This document shows positions 54,320 to 62,897 of a DNA stretch of 64,000 nucleotides, piece after piece. The DNA is from Bradyrhizobium barranii subsp. apii. GTDB lineage: Bacteria > Pseudomonadota > Alphaproteobacteria > Rhizobiales > Xanthobacteraceae. The stretch's first letter is position 1. Each line of letters opens with the position of its first letter. Location of the stretch: assembly GCF_011516635.5 (NCBI RefSeq), contig NZ_CP096255.1:4648501-4712500 (forward strand), in the 5' to 3' direction. The notes under the pieces were generated by a model. It was given only the letters and a program-made list of their open reading frames with translations, did not search any database and was not told the DNA's origin. Position numbers and translations under genes: made by a program.

Positions 54320-57300
54320 TCATTGCCGATTGCCGAAGGAGACGATCAGAAGCTGAAGGCTGGTCAGATCCCCGGAAAGGTCGGCGCAGGGCGCCCTCAC
54401 ATTTTTGACGGCCTGGTCGAGCTGTTTCTTCAGATCGTCAAGGACGGGCCGCAGGTCATCAGGGAATAGTTGACCAAGTTGGCCTGCCTTGACGGTGAGA
54501 ACGTTCAGATCGTCTGCGAGGCGGCTGAACGTTTGCGGATCCGGAATGGCCGTCGGCTGTCGCGGTATTGACGCGACAATCAGGTCCGTAAGGGACGTGG
54601 CCGCGGCGTCGCACCTGTTCTGAAACTTGGCGCCGATATCTGCGATGGGCCTGAGCCGCCGTATTGCATCCGAAACCGGTACGCCCAGTTGAAAAAAATC
54701 CCGCAACTTCGCGATGTCGGTTATCTTCAGCCCGGTCAGGCCTTGCGTGTATTTGCCAATGCCGCTTTCGGCAAGGAAAACGCGAGCCTCCGAAACCAGA
54801 AGGTCATTGGCAGCGGTCTTCGCGTCCGGGAACTGTTCCAGTGCCTTGGCCTGCAGGTCGGCCAGTTGCGAGCTTATCTTGCCTGATGCATTGAAGCGAA
54901 CGCGATCGGCGACGTGTCTCGCAAATGCGTTGGTATCGAAGAAGGTGTCTCCCTGGTTCCAGACGTCGTCATAGGCCAGGGCCTCGTCGATCGACGTATT
55001 GAGCACATCGGTGAGAGCAGCCAGGATTGTCGGGGTAAGCGACCCGGCATTTGCGGGCGGAGGTATCGTGAGGACCGCGGATTTTAGCGGTTTGAGGATC
55101 TTGTCGACGATATAGTTGCGCAAACGGACGCGCACTGAATCGGTAAAATCGTCGACTATTGCCTGCAACTTCTTGACGGCGTCGTCGAACTTGCCCTTCG
55201 CCTCGTCGATCTTGCCATTGAGCCAATTCTTCGCTGCCTCGCGCAGCGGAGTGATGGGATCGCGGAGCGCTCGCTCGATGGCGTTCACGAAGCTCCGGCC
55301 GGCGGTGTATACGGCGGTATAGGTGCTGATCGTGTCGCCGGGATCGTCCGAAGGCGGCGGCGCGTCGATGGCGGCCTGGACGCTCTGGCTCAATGCGTTG
55401 TAGGCACGGACCACGTCAGGATAGACGCTAGCGACTTTAACCGGCTCCCCACCGAGATCAATTGGATTGTTCATCGGCTGGTTAAGTGAACTGAGCGCCT
55501 GCTGCAGCGGCTCGAGTACGCGCTCCCTGATGAATGCGTCCGCATCGCCCGCAAGCCCGCCGCCGTAGTCGACCAGCTCCTTGAGGACCGGGACACGGCC
55601 GCCGGCCAGTGTGATGATCGCCTCGATCAGGTCGGCGAGCTTGATCAGCCCAAGCAACGTCGCGTTGTCACCGAAGAACGATTTGGCGAGATCCTTCTTG
55701 TTCTTGATGCTGTTCAGTTGGGCGGTGATCGCGGCAGGCTGATCGGGATTGGGATCCCCTGGCGCGACCGCTGCGGCGGGAGCCTGGCCTCTATCTTGCG
55801 GGATAGCACTGATCGGTCCGGCCTGGCGCGACAGGGCGTAGACGGTCATTTCCGGGCGGGAAACCCCGCCGCCCTTGTCTCCGCCTTGTCCGAATGTCAG
55901 TTCGCGCTTATCGATCAGGGAGAGGAAAATTTCTTTCGGATTGGCGGCGTCTGCATTCTTTGCTGGCGCAGTAGGAATGGCGCCCGCGTCAGCGGGCGAT
56001 TCATTGTCTTTTTCCGGAAAGCCGTAAAGAGCATAGCTCGGATCGTAGGCAATGCGAGTTGGCGGTAGCGGATGGCCGACGAGCCGCTCGATCTGACCGA
56101 TCTTGACCGTAGCGAAACGCATTGCAGGGTAAAATGGAGGCTGATCGGCACCCTGCATAAATGGGTTGCTGACAAAGTTTGCGTTGGCAACGCTCGCGGC
56201 TTGAAACGGCTGATACTTCGATGCATCAGGCTTAGGCCCGTCCGCGGCGCGGCCTTCTGCACCGAACACCAGCGACTGGGTTTCGAATTGCGTGTCGCCC
56301 GCCTTGCTCTCGGGTGCATAGGTCAGCTTGGCGCCCGCGAACCCGGCCTGGGTCAGGGCCGGGAGGAAGGTGGCGCTCGCCCCCAACCTGTTGTAGTGCT
56401 GGCACACCTGCCGGACCGCATCCTCGTTATTCGCTGCGGCGTTGTCGACGAAGATCAGCGGCAGGCGCGTCGGGATATTGCCGTCGACCAGAAGATCGAA
56501 CTTAACCTCGCCGCCAAGGCGTTTGCTGGTGCGGGGCCAGAAGGCCGTGCCGCGTGCGCCACTCCCAAGATCAATGCGGCCATTTGAATAAATTCCGTTA
56601 TCGTCAGTTCCACTCGTGACGTCGTAAGGATCGACGATATCGGGAGTTTGCGTGGTGACGACCGTGAGCGCCTGGAATGGCACGCGGCGGCCCTCGTCGG
56701 GTTGCTGGAAGGCCGGAAAATTCTTCGTCGGGTTGCCAATCCGAAGGAACATACGCTGGCGAAGAACCGCCACTGGGCCATTGCGGCCGTCAACTTTCTG
56801 GAAGCGTCTTTCGGTGATCTTGATCAGCGTGCAATGCAAGCCGATCGGGAAGAGGTATCCCTTGTAAACCACTTCGGCGCTGATATCGCGGCCGAGCACG
56901 ATATTGTGGCGCCAGCGCTCGATCGACAGCGCATTATAATAGTCCTCTCCCTTGCCGGTGAGAATCGAAGCCGGCGGGTCGAAGCTGGCGTTGAGCCGCA
57001 GGTAACCGCCAAGGGAGGTGAGCGCGAGTTCGAGTCCCTTCGGATCGAGCACCTTGGGAAGATAGACGTCATTGAGACTCGGCAGCAGTTTTCTTTTTTC
57101 TTCGACGACCCCTTCCCAGTTCGGCGTCGAGACCTGAAATCCTTCGGGCGGTTCGGCCTGATCCTTGCCGAGTCGAACGACGTTGTTCTGCGTATCCGTG
57201 CCCACCTTGCCGATCACCGGCAATCCGTGCAAGGACGATAGTGTTACCAGTTCGTGTCGATCGAACGCATCGAGAGAAGTGCGGAAGCGCGGCGCCTCGA

Positions 57301-60300
57301 CGATATCGGGCGGAATGGGGTTGTCGGACGTTTCCCGGCCCATCGCCCACGGCGCGTAAGGTCCGCGCATGGGTGGCCGGTTGGCCCGGCTCGGACAGGG
57401 GAGAACAAGGCAGCCGTGGCCCTGGCCGACTGTACCTGGCACGAAGGCCTCGGGACGGAAGTCCGGCGACCAGATGGCGCGCAAAGCCGAATTGGGTTGG
57501 ACGTCGAAGGCCGCCCGCCAGAGTGGCTCTACGACCGTCGTGGATTTGCCGGCGTCCTTGCTGTTGGACAAAAGCCACGACGGAACCTCGCGCCGAGTAC
57601 GGAAACGCCCATCCTGAGCTGGCGACAGGAAAAGGCGGAACGGCATTTCGATCGCCGTCTCAAACGGGCCGGGCGGAGCCGCGGCGGATGCCGCCACCTC
57701 CGCGAGCCGCTGCTCGGCAGTGACGGTTGCCTGCGACCAGTTGCGCGGGCTGATACTCCCGTTCTTGCTTTTGCTACGGTCTGCCCAGCCGCCACGGCTA
57801 AATCCCATATGCACGAGCTGTGTCGCCAGGTCGTGATCTTCTTGAATGTCCCATCGCGGCCGGCGCGAGCCGTCCGCATAGGCCTTGAGGAGCTTCTGCG
57901 CTCGGCGGATCACCACCAGTTCGTGTCGCGACCAGTTGGTCAATTCGCTGACGGTAAACTCGATCCGTCCGCCCTGATCTCCGGTCTCGAAGTCGTCCGT
58001 GTTGATGCGGAACGCCAGCCGCGAGGGCCCCGACAGCCGGGCGCGCGACGTCGGGGTCGGATCTTCATCCCCGCTCAGGCCCATGTCATCCTGGATTTGG
58101 TCTATGAGCTTCTTGACGAACGCCTTGAACTTCGTGAGAGACTCCGTCTTGGCAGCGACCGTCGCATCGGGAGGGTTCTGGTTCGCACCAGCCTCGATCT
58201 TTTTCCGAAATTTCTCGACTGCATCGCGCAACGGCGTGCGGCCGGAGAAGCTCTCGAGCAATTTGTCGACCTCTGGGTCACCGAGCTTGGGTACTCCCCC
58301 CTGTTGAAGCTTGTCGGAATATGCCTTCTGCAGCGCGACGAAGAAGGGATCTCGGGTCTGCTGCAGGTTGCTTACGATCTTGGCGACCTGAGCGTCGTTC
58401 TGCTTCTGCTTCTTCGGGTCATTCTGGCTGGGGTTCAGTTCCTCTTGATGCTGTGATGCAGCCAGGCGCTCCGGCGCGCTGACCGGATCGTCGGGCAAGC
58501 TGTCGAACAACTCGGCTTTCGCGGTGATTAGTGCGTCGGCAGCAATCTCTGCCACGCGGCGCGCCTCGGGGTCGAGAAATTCGTCCCCGACATATGACTG
58601 CTGCTCGCGTGGGAGGCTTTTTTTGACCTTTTCGAACTCGGTCCGAAACCGCTTGAAATCGTCAACATCCTTTCCGGACCCATGCTCAATCGCCTCAAGC
58701 AACTCCTTGCGCAACCCGATGCGCTTCTTTGCTTTGGCATCTAACTTCACGCTGTCAGGTATCGGCTTCGCGCGCGGGTTCTGCGACAGATAGAGCGAAC
58801 GCAGCTTGTCGAATTTCTTGGCCAGCGTCGGATCGTTCTGAAGGAGCGAAGCGGGATAGCGCGGCGGCGCCGGTCTCTCGATGCGCTGCTCGAAGAACGC
58901 CTCTTCGGCCACGTGCTGAGAAGGGAACTCCACGACCATCATGGGGCGCGGATCAAATGGCGCAGCGCTCATGTCCGGATCGGCTAGATTGCCGCTGACG
59001 TCGCGCGGAGAAGTGTCGAACGACGTCTGCCGGGCAAGGCCTCGTGGGACGAGATACGCCTTGCCGCCGCCGTCCTGGACAAGATCGAGACCGGCAAAGG
59101 TATACTTCAGGCACACGAGGTCACGCCAACGGCGCAACTGCAAAGCGCCGTTGTCGAGCGGCAGCACATAAGGGCCTGCATAAGTGTCCGTTGCCGGCAG
59201 CGCATTGAGCGAGGTTCCCAGGGATACTCGACCGATGCCCTGACGGGTATTCGCGCTGTCATTGAGTCCGAAAAGCCGGAATAGCACCTCGCATCCTTGC
59301 GGGAATCCGAGATCTACACGGTATGCGTGATCGTTGTCCGGCAGTTTGGGAGGCTTGCTCAGGGCGACCCCCACGCTATTCACACGGGCGGTGGCCTCGA
59401 AGGCTTTGATGACACGGTCGGTCACGGTCAGCCGTACCGGTTGTCGTTTTTCGTATTGTGAACTCTTCGCCTCGTCGTTTTCCTGCTCGGAGAGCTCGCT
59501 CGCGTTCCTCCGGCGTACGCGCTTGTCTTCCGGTCGCTCGACTTCGAAGGGCCCGAACGCCGTCAAAAGCGAAACGTTGTGGCTGCTGAGTTGAAAATCG
59601 GCGTCTAGACAAAGGGATTCATCGGGGGCGCCCGAGAAAGTCATTGTGCCCAAGTCGAGGCGGAAAGGTCCTTCCTGGCGCGCTGCCTTTTTGGCGCGAC
59701 TGGTGTGGACCGAGAGCTCACCGCCTCCGACTGGCAGGGTCGTTTCGATCGCGACCGGCAGGAAAGTATTGTCGGGAGATTTGATGCCGCGTGGATACCC
59801 GGAACGATCCCGCCGAACCAGCTGAACGAGCCTCTTGTTATCGACTTCGAGACGCCGAAGGACGAGGCTGCTGGCCTCCCCATTGGTCAACTTCTTTTCG
59901 CCCAACACCACAGAGGATCCGTTGGGCCGGAAGGCCGTCAATTGCGCGACCGTTCTCGGTGGCGTTGGCTTTGGCGAATTGCTTGTTGTCGTTATAGGCG
60001 CTGGCGTTTTGTCAGGCGTCAGCGGTGAGTTGTTGTTCGCCGCGGGCTGGTTCGCGGTTGTGGCCGCGGCCGCGCCTTGCGCTTGATTGCCTGTGTCCTT
60101 CTCGAGCGCCGAATGGGCCCGCCACATATCGACCCACATGGATGAGCCCACGACTGCTCGTCCAAACTCGCTGTCGCCGAGCTTGGCAGCTTGATCGGCC
60201 ACCACCGCAAAAGCGCTCGTATGTGTTGTCGTGGGGCTGACGGCGCGAAACCGCCATATAAAACGACGATCCTGTTCGGTCGGCCGCACCAGCAAGAGGT

Positions 60301-60949
60301 TGATCTTTCCGCTGCGCGGCAGTCGCAGGCGTGTTGAAAATACCGTGTTGAGCAATGCGGGCGCTAGCTGGGCATCGATATCGATTGGCGCGGCGGAACG
60401 CCATTGTTTCAACTTGATCTGTGCTAGCGGCCGCTCTCCCGGCGACAGTAAATCGCGCGCCACAATAGCCACGCGGGGATCTGCCTTGTCTTCGGTATGG
60501 ATGAACCTGAAAATCAGACTGAAATATTTGGGAAGCTTCGTATCAGGACGCGCGATCTCAAGCCCGGAAAAGACGACCTGCAGGTCGTAAGCATCTGTCC
60601 CATGAATCTTCGATGGCAAAGGCTGGATGGCTGCCTTGGCATTTTCACTGAAGGAGACTTCGGGAAGGAAACACCAGCGCAGATCCGACTCTTCCGGATC
60701 CCTGTCATCGAAAGAAACGGCAACGATGCTTCGCCCATCCACGCGCGGATCGGGCGCGCGGTAAATCAACCATCGATAGGTTGGCTTGGTCGCGGCGAAG
60801 GCTCCCGTCGCATAGGCTCCCGCGACTGAGCCGGCGCCGACCAGGAAGCTGCGTCGCGTGAGCGACGCCATATCTTGCTCGACAAGACCGGACTGCGCGG
60901 ATCCCTTGGTCTCTGGCAACGAGTCTCGATCGGACCTTCCGTCCTCCAT
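54320..60949 (-). CDS. Giant Tat-exported protein of unknown function (2209 aa), first gene
   Basis: Start ATG 60949 follows a strong GAGGGGG site; ATG 60871 is an alternative. The signal LTRRSFLVGAGSVAGAY and ATGAFA is a clear Tat peptide with twin Arg at 32-33. The mature protein has a beta-rich N-terminal part (TYRWLIYRAPDPRVDGRSIV), a Pro/Thr/Asn-rich linker, a long charged helical part (LDAKAKKRIGLRKELLEAIE, FKRFRTEFEKVKKSLPREQQ) and a helical C-terminus. No family recognised, no catalytic motif seen. It heads the unit and is divergent from a matrixin gene. Confidence 0.75.
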   Translation of the reverse strand: MEDGRSDRDSLPETKGSAQSGLVEQDMASLTRRSFLVGAGSVAGAYATGAFAATKPTYRWLIYRAPDPRVDGRSIVAVSFDDRDPEESDLRWCFLPEVSFSENAKAAIQPLPSKIHGTDAYDLQVVFSGLEIARPDTKLPKYFSLIFRFIHTEDKADPRVAIVARDLLSPGERPLAQIKLKQWRSAAPIDIDAQLAPALLNTVFSTRLRLPRSGKINLLLVRPTEQDRRFIWRFRAVSPTTTHTSAFAVVADQAAKLGDSEFGRAVVGSSMWVDMWRAHSALEKDTGNQAQGAAAATTANQPAANNNSPLTPDKTPAPITTTSNSPKPTPPRTVAQLTAFRPNGSSVVLGEKKLTNGEASSLVLRRLEVDNKRLVQLVRRDRSGYPRGIKSPDNTFLPVAIETTLPVGGGELSVHTSRAKKAARQEGPFRLDLGTMTFSGAPDESLCLDADFQLSSHNVSLLTAFGPFEVERPEDKRVRRRNASELSEQENDEAKSSQYEKRQPVRLTVTDRVIKAFEATARVNSVGVALSKPPKLPDNDHAYRVDLGFPQGCEVLFRLFGLNDSANTRQGIGRVSLGTSLNALPATDTYAGPYVLPLDNGALQLRRWRDLVCLKYTFAGLDLVQDGGGKAYLVPRGLARQTSFDTSPRDVSGNLADPDMSAAPFDPRPMMVVEFPSQHVAEEAFFEQRIERPAPPRYPASLLQNDPTLAKKFDKLRSLYLSQNPRAKPIPDSVKLDAKAKKRIGLRKELLEAIEHGSGKDVDDFKRFRTEFEKVKKSLPREQQSYVGDEFLDPEARRVAEIAADALITAKAELFDSLPDDPVSAPERLAASQHQEELNPSQNDPKKQKQNDAQVAKIVSNLQQTRDPFFVALQKAYSDKLQQGGVPKLGDPEVDKLLESFSGRTPLRDAVEKFRKKIEAGANQNPPDATVAAKTESLTKFKAFVKKLIDQIQDDMGLSGDEDPTPTSRARLSGPSRLAFRINTDDFETGDQGGRIEFTVSELTNWSRHELVVIRRAQKLLKAYADGSRRPRWDIQEDHDLATQLVHMGFSRGGWADRSKSKNGSISPRNWSQATVTAEQRLAEVAASAAAPPGPFETAIEMPFRLFLSPAQDGRFRTRREVPSWLLSNSKDAGKSTTVVEPLWRAAFDVQPNSALRAIWSPDFRPEAFVPGTVGQGHGCLVLPCPSRANRPPMRGPYAPWAMGRETSDNPIPPDIVEAPRFRTSLDAFDRHELVTLSSLHGLPVIGKVGTDTQNNVVRLGKDQAEPPEGFQVSTPNWEGVVEEKRKLLPSLNDVYLPKVLDPKGLELALTSLGGYLRLNASFDPPASILTGKGEDYYNALSIERWRHNIVLGRDISAEVVYKGYLFPIGLHCTLIKITERRFQKVDGRNGPVAVLRQRMFLRIGNPTKNFPAFQQPDEGRRVPFQALTVVTTQTPDIVDPYDVTSGTDDNGIYSNGRIDLGSGARGTAFWPRTSKRLGGEVKFDLLVDGNIPTRLPLIFVDNAAANNEDAVRQVCQHYNRLGASATFLPALTQAGFAGAKLTYAPESKAGDTQFETQSLVFGAEGRAADGPKPDASKYQPFQAASVANANFVSNPFMQGADQPPFYPAMRFATVKIGQIERLVGHPLPPTRIAYDPSYALYGFPEKDNESPADAGAIPTAPAKNADAANPKEIFLSLIDKRELTFGQGGDKGGGVSRPEMTVYALSRQAGPISAIPQDRGQAPAAAVAPGDPNPDQPAAITAQLNSIKNKKDLAKSFFGDNATLLGLIKLADLIEAIITLAGGRVPVLKELVDYGGGLAGDADAFIRERVLEPLQQALSSLNQPMNNPIDLGGEPVKVASVYPDVVRAYNALSQSVQAAIDAPPPSDDPGDTISTYTAVYTAGRSFVNAIERALRDPITPLREAAKNWLNGKIDEAKGKFDDAVKKLQAIVDDFTDSVRVRLRNYIVDKILKPLKSAVLTIPPPANAGSLTPTILAALTDVLNTSIDEALAYDDVWNQGDTFFDTNAFARHVADRVRFNASGKISSQLADLQAKALEQFPDAKTAANDLLVSEARVFLAESGIGKYTQGLTGLKITDIAKLRDFFQLGVPVSDAIRRLRPIADIGAKFQNRCDAAATSLTDLIVASIPRQPTAIPDPQTFSRLADDLNVLTVKAGQLGQLFPDDLRPVLDDLKKQLDQAVKNVRAPCADLSGDLTSLQLLIVSFGNRQ

Positions 60950-61026
60950 TCTCGCCCCCTCTGCTCGCTCGGCAAGCTTACATGAGGGCGAGGCGCCAAC
61001 CGTTGGTTGATCGTTCGGCCGCAAAG

Positions 61027-61075
61027 TTATCCACAATTTTGAGTTGATCAACCTGTGGCTTTGGTCGATCAACTC
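61027..61075. promoter_or_regulatory. Divergent promoter region with 9-bp inverted repeat and DnaA-box match
   Basis: Arms GAGTTGATC (61041-61049) and GATCAACTC (61067-61075) are perfect inverted copies with 17 bases between. A perfect DnaA-box sequence TTATCCACA is at 61027-61035. The element is centred between the giant unit (minus) and the matrixin gene (plus), as expected for a shared operator. The DnaA-box match may be chance, since about half a match per 64 kb is expected. Confidence 0.45.
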
Positions 61076-61222
61076 TTCCCGACCGCACGTTTCGTTCTAA
61101 GATAACTGTTATTTGGCTTCGCTGCCCGGGCCTATCTCGTTCAGGTCGCGCCATTGAACAGGTGTTCCCCGGCACTAATGCGCACGGCCGATCGGACCGG
61201 AGCGCGAAAGGCTGGAAGGTCC

Positions 61223-61918
61223 ATGCTCCGCCAGATCCGCAGTTTCTCGGGAAGCACAAAGGCATCACCCAATGTCGCTCGCGCGCTGCGACTCGTTGCT
61301 GCGAATGCTGCCGCCCTCGCGCTGCTGGCCAGTTCCGCGTTGGCAGGTGACAATTACAAACTGCTTGATTGGAATTGGAAATTTCAAAAGTACCCGATGG
61401 CGTCTTCATTTGAGTACTGCAGCATAAACGCACCGCGCGATCCGACTGACGCAGCGAAGCCGTGGTCGAAAGTGTTGGACACCATCCGCACCGCAGCGGA
61501 CAAATGGAGGTACTCGAAGAAAGACGCGAAGAAAGAATCTACGATATTTCAGTTCAGGTTTACCAGCGAGGATTGCCCACAATGCCCGGGTCTGAACTAC
61601 ATCGAGTTTGGGACTCTCAACGACCCTAAAAAGCCGGCCGAAACATCGTATCCAAACGTATCCGGGACCGCCAAGATGAAGAAATGTGCGGTCCGCTTCA
61701 ACAGCGCGATGTCATGGCACGTGACCAACGATGAGCCCAAGCCAACTGAATACGATCTGCTGAGTGTCGCTCTTCATGAATTTGGCCACTGCGTGGGTCT
61801 CGATGATTTGCCCGATGGTTTTGCGGTCATGAGTGTCGGTTTGAAGCCTGGTGAGAAGCGTCGCGATTTGCAGTCGGGTGATATTGCGGGGCGAAACAAG
61901 ATATACGGCGACCCGTAA
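61223..61918 (+). CDS. Secreted matrixin-type zinc metalloprotease
   Basis: 231 residues from ATG 61223 with GGAAGG 3-8 bases upstream; the frame runs back to 61154 without a better site. A long signal peptide (VARALRLVAANAAALALLAS then SALAGDN) is followed by a matrixin-like catalytic domain: HEFGHCVGLDD with His185 and His189 and the Met-turn GFAVMSVG. Several cysteines lie before it (FTSEDCPQCPG). Divergent from the giant operon. Confidence 0.82.
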   Translation: MLRQIRSFSGSTKASPNVARALRLVAANAAALALLASSALAGDNYKLLDWNWKFQKYPMASSFEYCSINAPRDPTDAAKPWSKVLDTIRTAADKWRYSKKDAKKESTIFQFRFTSEDCPQCPGLNYIEFGTLNDPKKPAETSYPNVSGTAKMKKCAVRFNSAMSWHVTNDEPKPTEYDLLSVALHEFGHCVGLDDLPDGFAVMSVGLKPGEKRRDLQSGDIAGRNKIYGDP

Positions 61919-62293
61919 TTTGATGATTGCTTTGCTGTAAGACAGTATCAGACAACCGATCAACGGCGAATCGAGAGAGCCGATTCAAATAGGCTTTGAG
62001 ATAATAGATAGAACAGGAGAAAGTTCGCGGAAAGAGTTCGATTAAGCGCTTTGCGCGCTCCGATTTCGATCGACTGGCGAAGCGAGAGAAGCCAAATGCG
62101 ATATCGAAGTTCGAAGTGATGCGAGCGTTATTGCAATGCTCCCTTCTTGGGGAGGACATAAATCTGCGGGAGCTGACGCTCCTTGTTGTCTTAGATAATA
62201 GTTGTTCAATCCACGTGTGCACGATCGGTGGGGAGGATGGCACGCAACGTGTTGACGGAACGTAATTCGTTTAACTGCAGTGGGAAAAATCGA
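61919..62293. other. Intergenic region between matrixin and small secreted gene
   Basis: About 375 AT-richer bases without a supported gene. A minus-strand frame at 61827-62243 is open but has no family signature or good start. No strong terminator is evident after the matrixin gene. Confidence 0.4.
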
Positions 62294-62599
62294 ATGACAA
62301 AGTTTGGATCTGTTTTGCTCACGATGCTAATTGCATGTGGTGCTATGTTCATTTCATTTCGTGAAGCCCGAAGTGAATTAAGCTGCGCATTTTCTGACAA
62401 GCAATCGACTGCGACTATCAAGAACAACAATAATTTTCAGAAGACTTGTGCTTTCGAGTGTGACTTCACGACGGAAGGGGACGAACACCTAAATAAAGGT
62501 GCGGCGGGCCTAAATCCCGGTGAGAGCTTTTCCCAAAAAGCTACTTCAAAGGCAAAGATCACTTCTGTAAAATCGAAAACAACTGATTGCGAGAAGTAA
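62294..62599 (+). CDS. Small secreted cysteine protein
   Basis: 101 residues from ATG 62294, with GTGGGA upstream. A signal peptide (FGSVLLTMLIACGAMFISF) is followed by a mature domain with four cysteines (LSCAFSDK, KTCAFECDFTT, TDCEK) and Lys/Ser-rich tail. Not assigned. It resembles in layout the small secreted protein at 45122, but without sequence similarity. Confidence 0.55.
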   Translation: MTKFGSVLLTMLIACGAMFISFREARSELSCAFSDKQSTATIKNNNNFQKTCAFECDFTTEGDEHLNKGAAGLNPGESFSQKATSKAKITSVKSKTTDCEK

Positions 62600-62897
62600 C
62601 TAAAATAAGGTCCGAACTCTAATGTGCGGCTCGGTGGGGTAGGCCAGGCACAGTCGCCTTGCCTGACCCCGGCACCGGGCCCTTTCTGCAAAGCGAAAAT
62701 CGACCGGCCGACTCAGGTGGTCTAGCGAAAATCCGCAATGCCGCCGAGCGTCTCAAAACGCGGCTGGTATACTTGCCAGACGACACTGGTACGTCCCTCA
62801 CTGCGAACGAACGTACGAATGTGTGGACAAACGTGCGTTCGTTCGCGTGGAATGCGAATTTTGCGAATTTTTCTAACAAAAAGTCGCGTTCGCACCT
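62600..62897. other. Intergenic region with long palindrome
   Basis: No gene is supported. The main feature is the palindrome at 62803-62846: 15-base arms with one mismatch around a 14-base spacer containing TGTGGACAA, one mismatch from a DnaA box on the other strand. TGCGAATTTTGCGAA direct repeats lie next to it. It could be a terminator of the ATPase gene or a replication-type element. Confidence 0.45.
62803..62846. repeat. Palindrome GCGAACGAACGTACG / CGTGCGTTCGTTCGC
   Basis: Arms 62803-62817 and 62832-62846 pair at 14 of 15 positions across a 14-base spacer. No T-run follows on the minus strand. Confidence 0.6.

Noticed and set aside
61027..61035. Chromosomal replication origin at the perfect DnaA-box match
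   Set aside because: A single box, no cluster and no dnaA or hemE-type neighbours; one such match is near chance expectation.
61827..62243. Minus-strand frame of 138 codons between matrixin and small secreted gene
   Set aside because: Overlaps the end of the matrixin gene, has Ser/Arg-rich low-quality translation and no start site.
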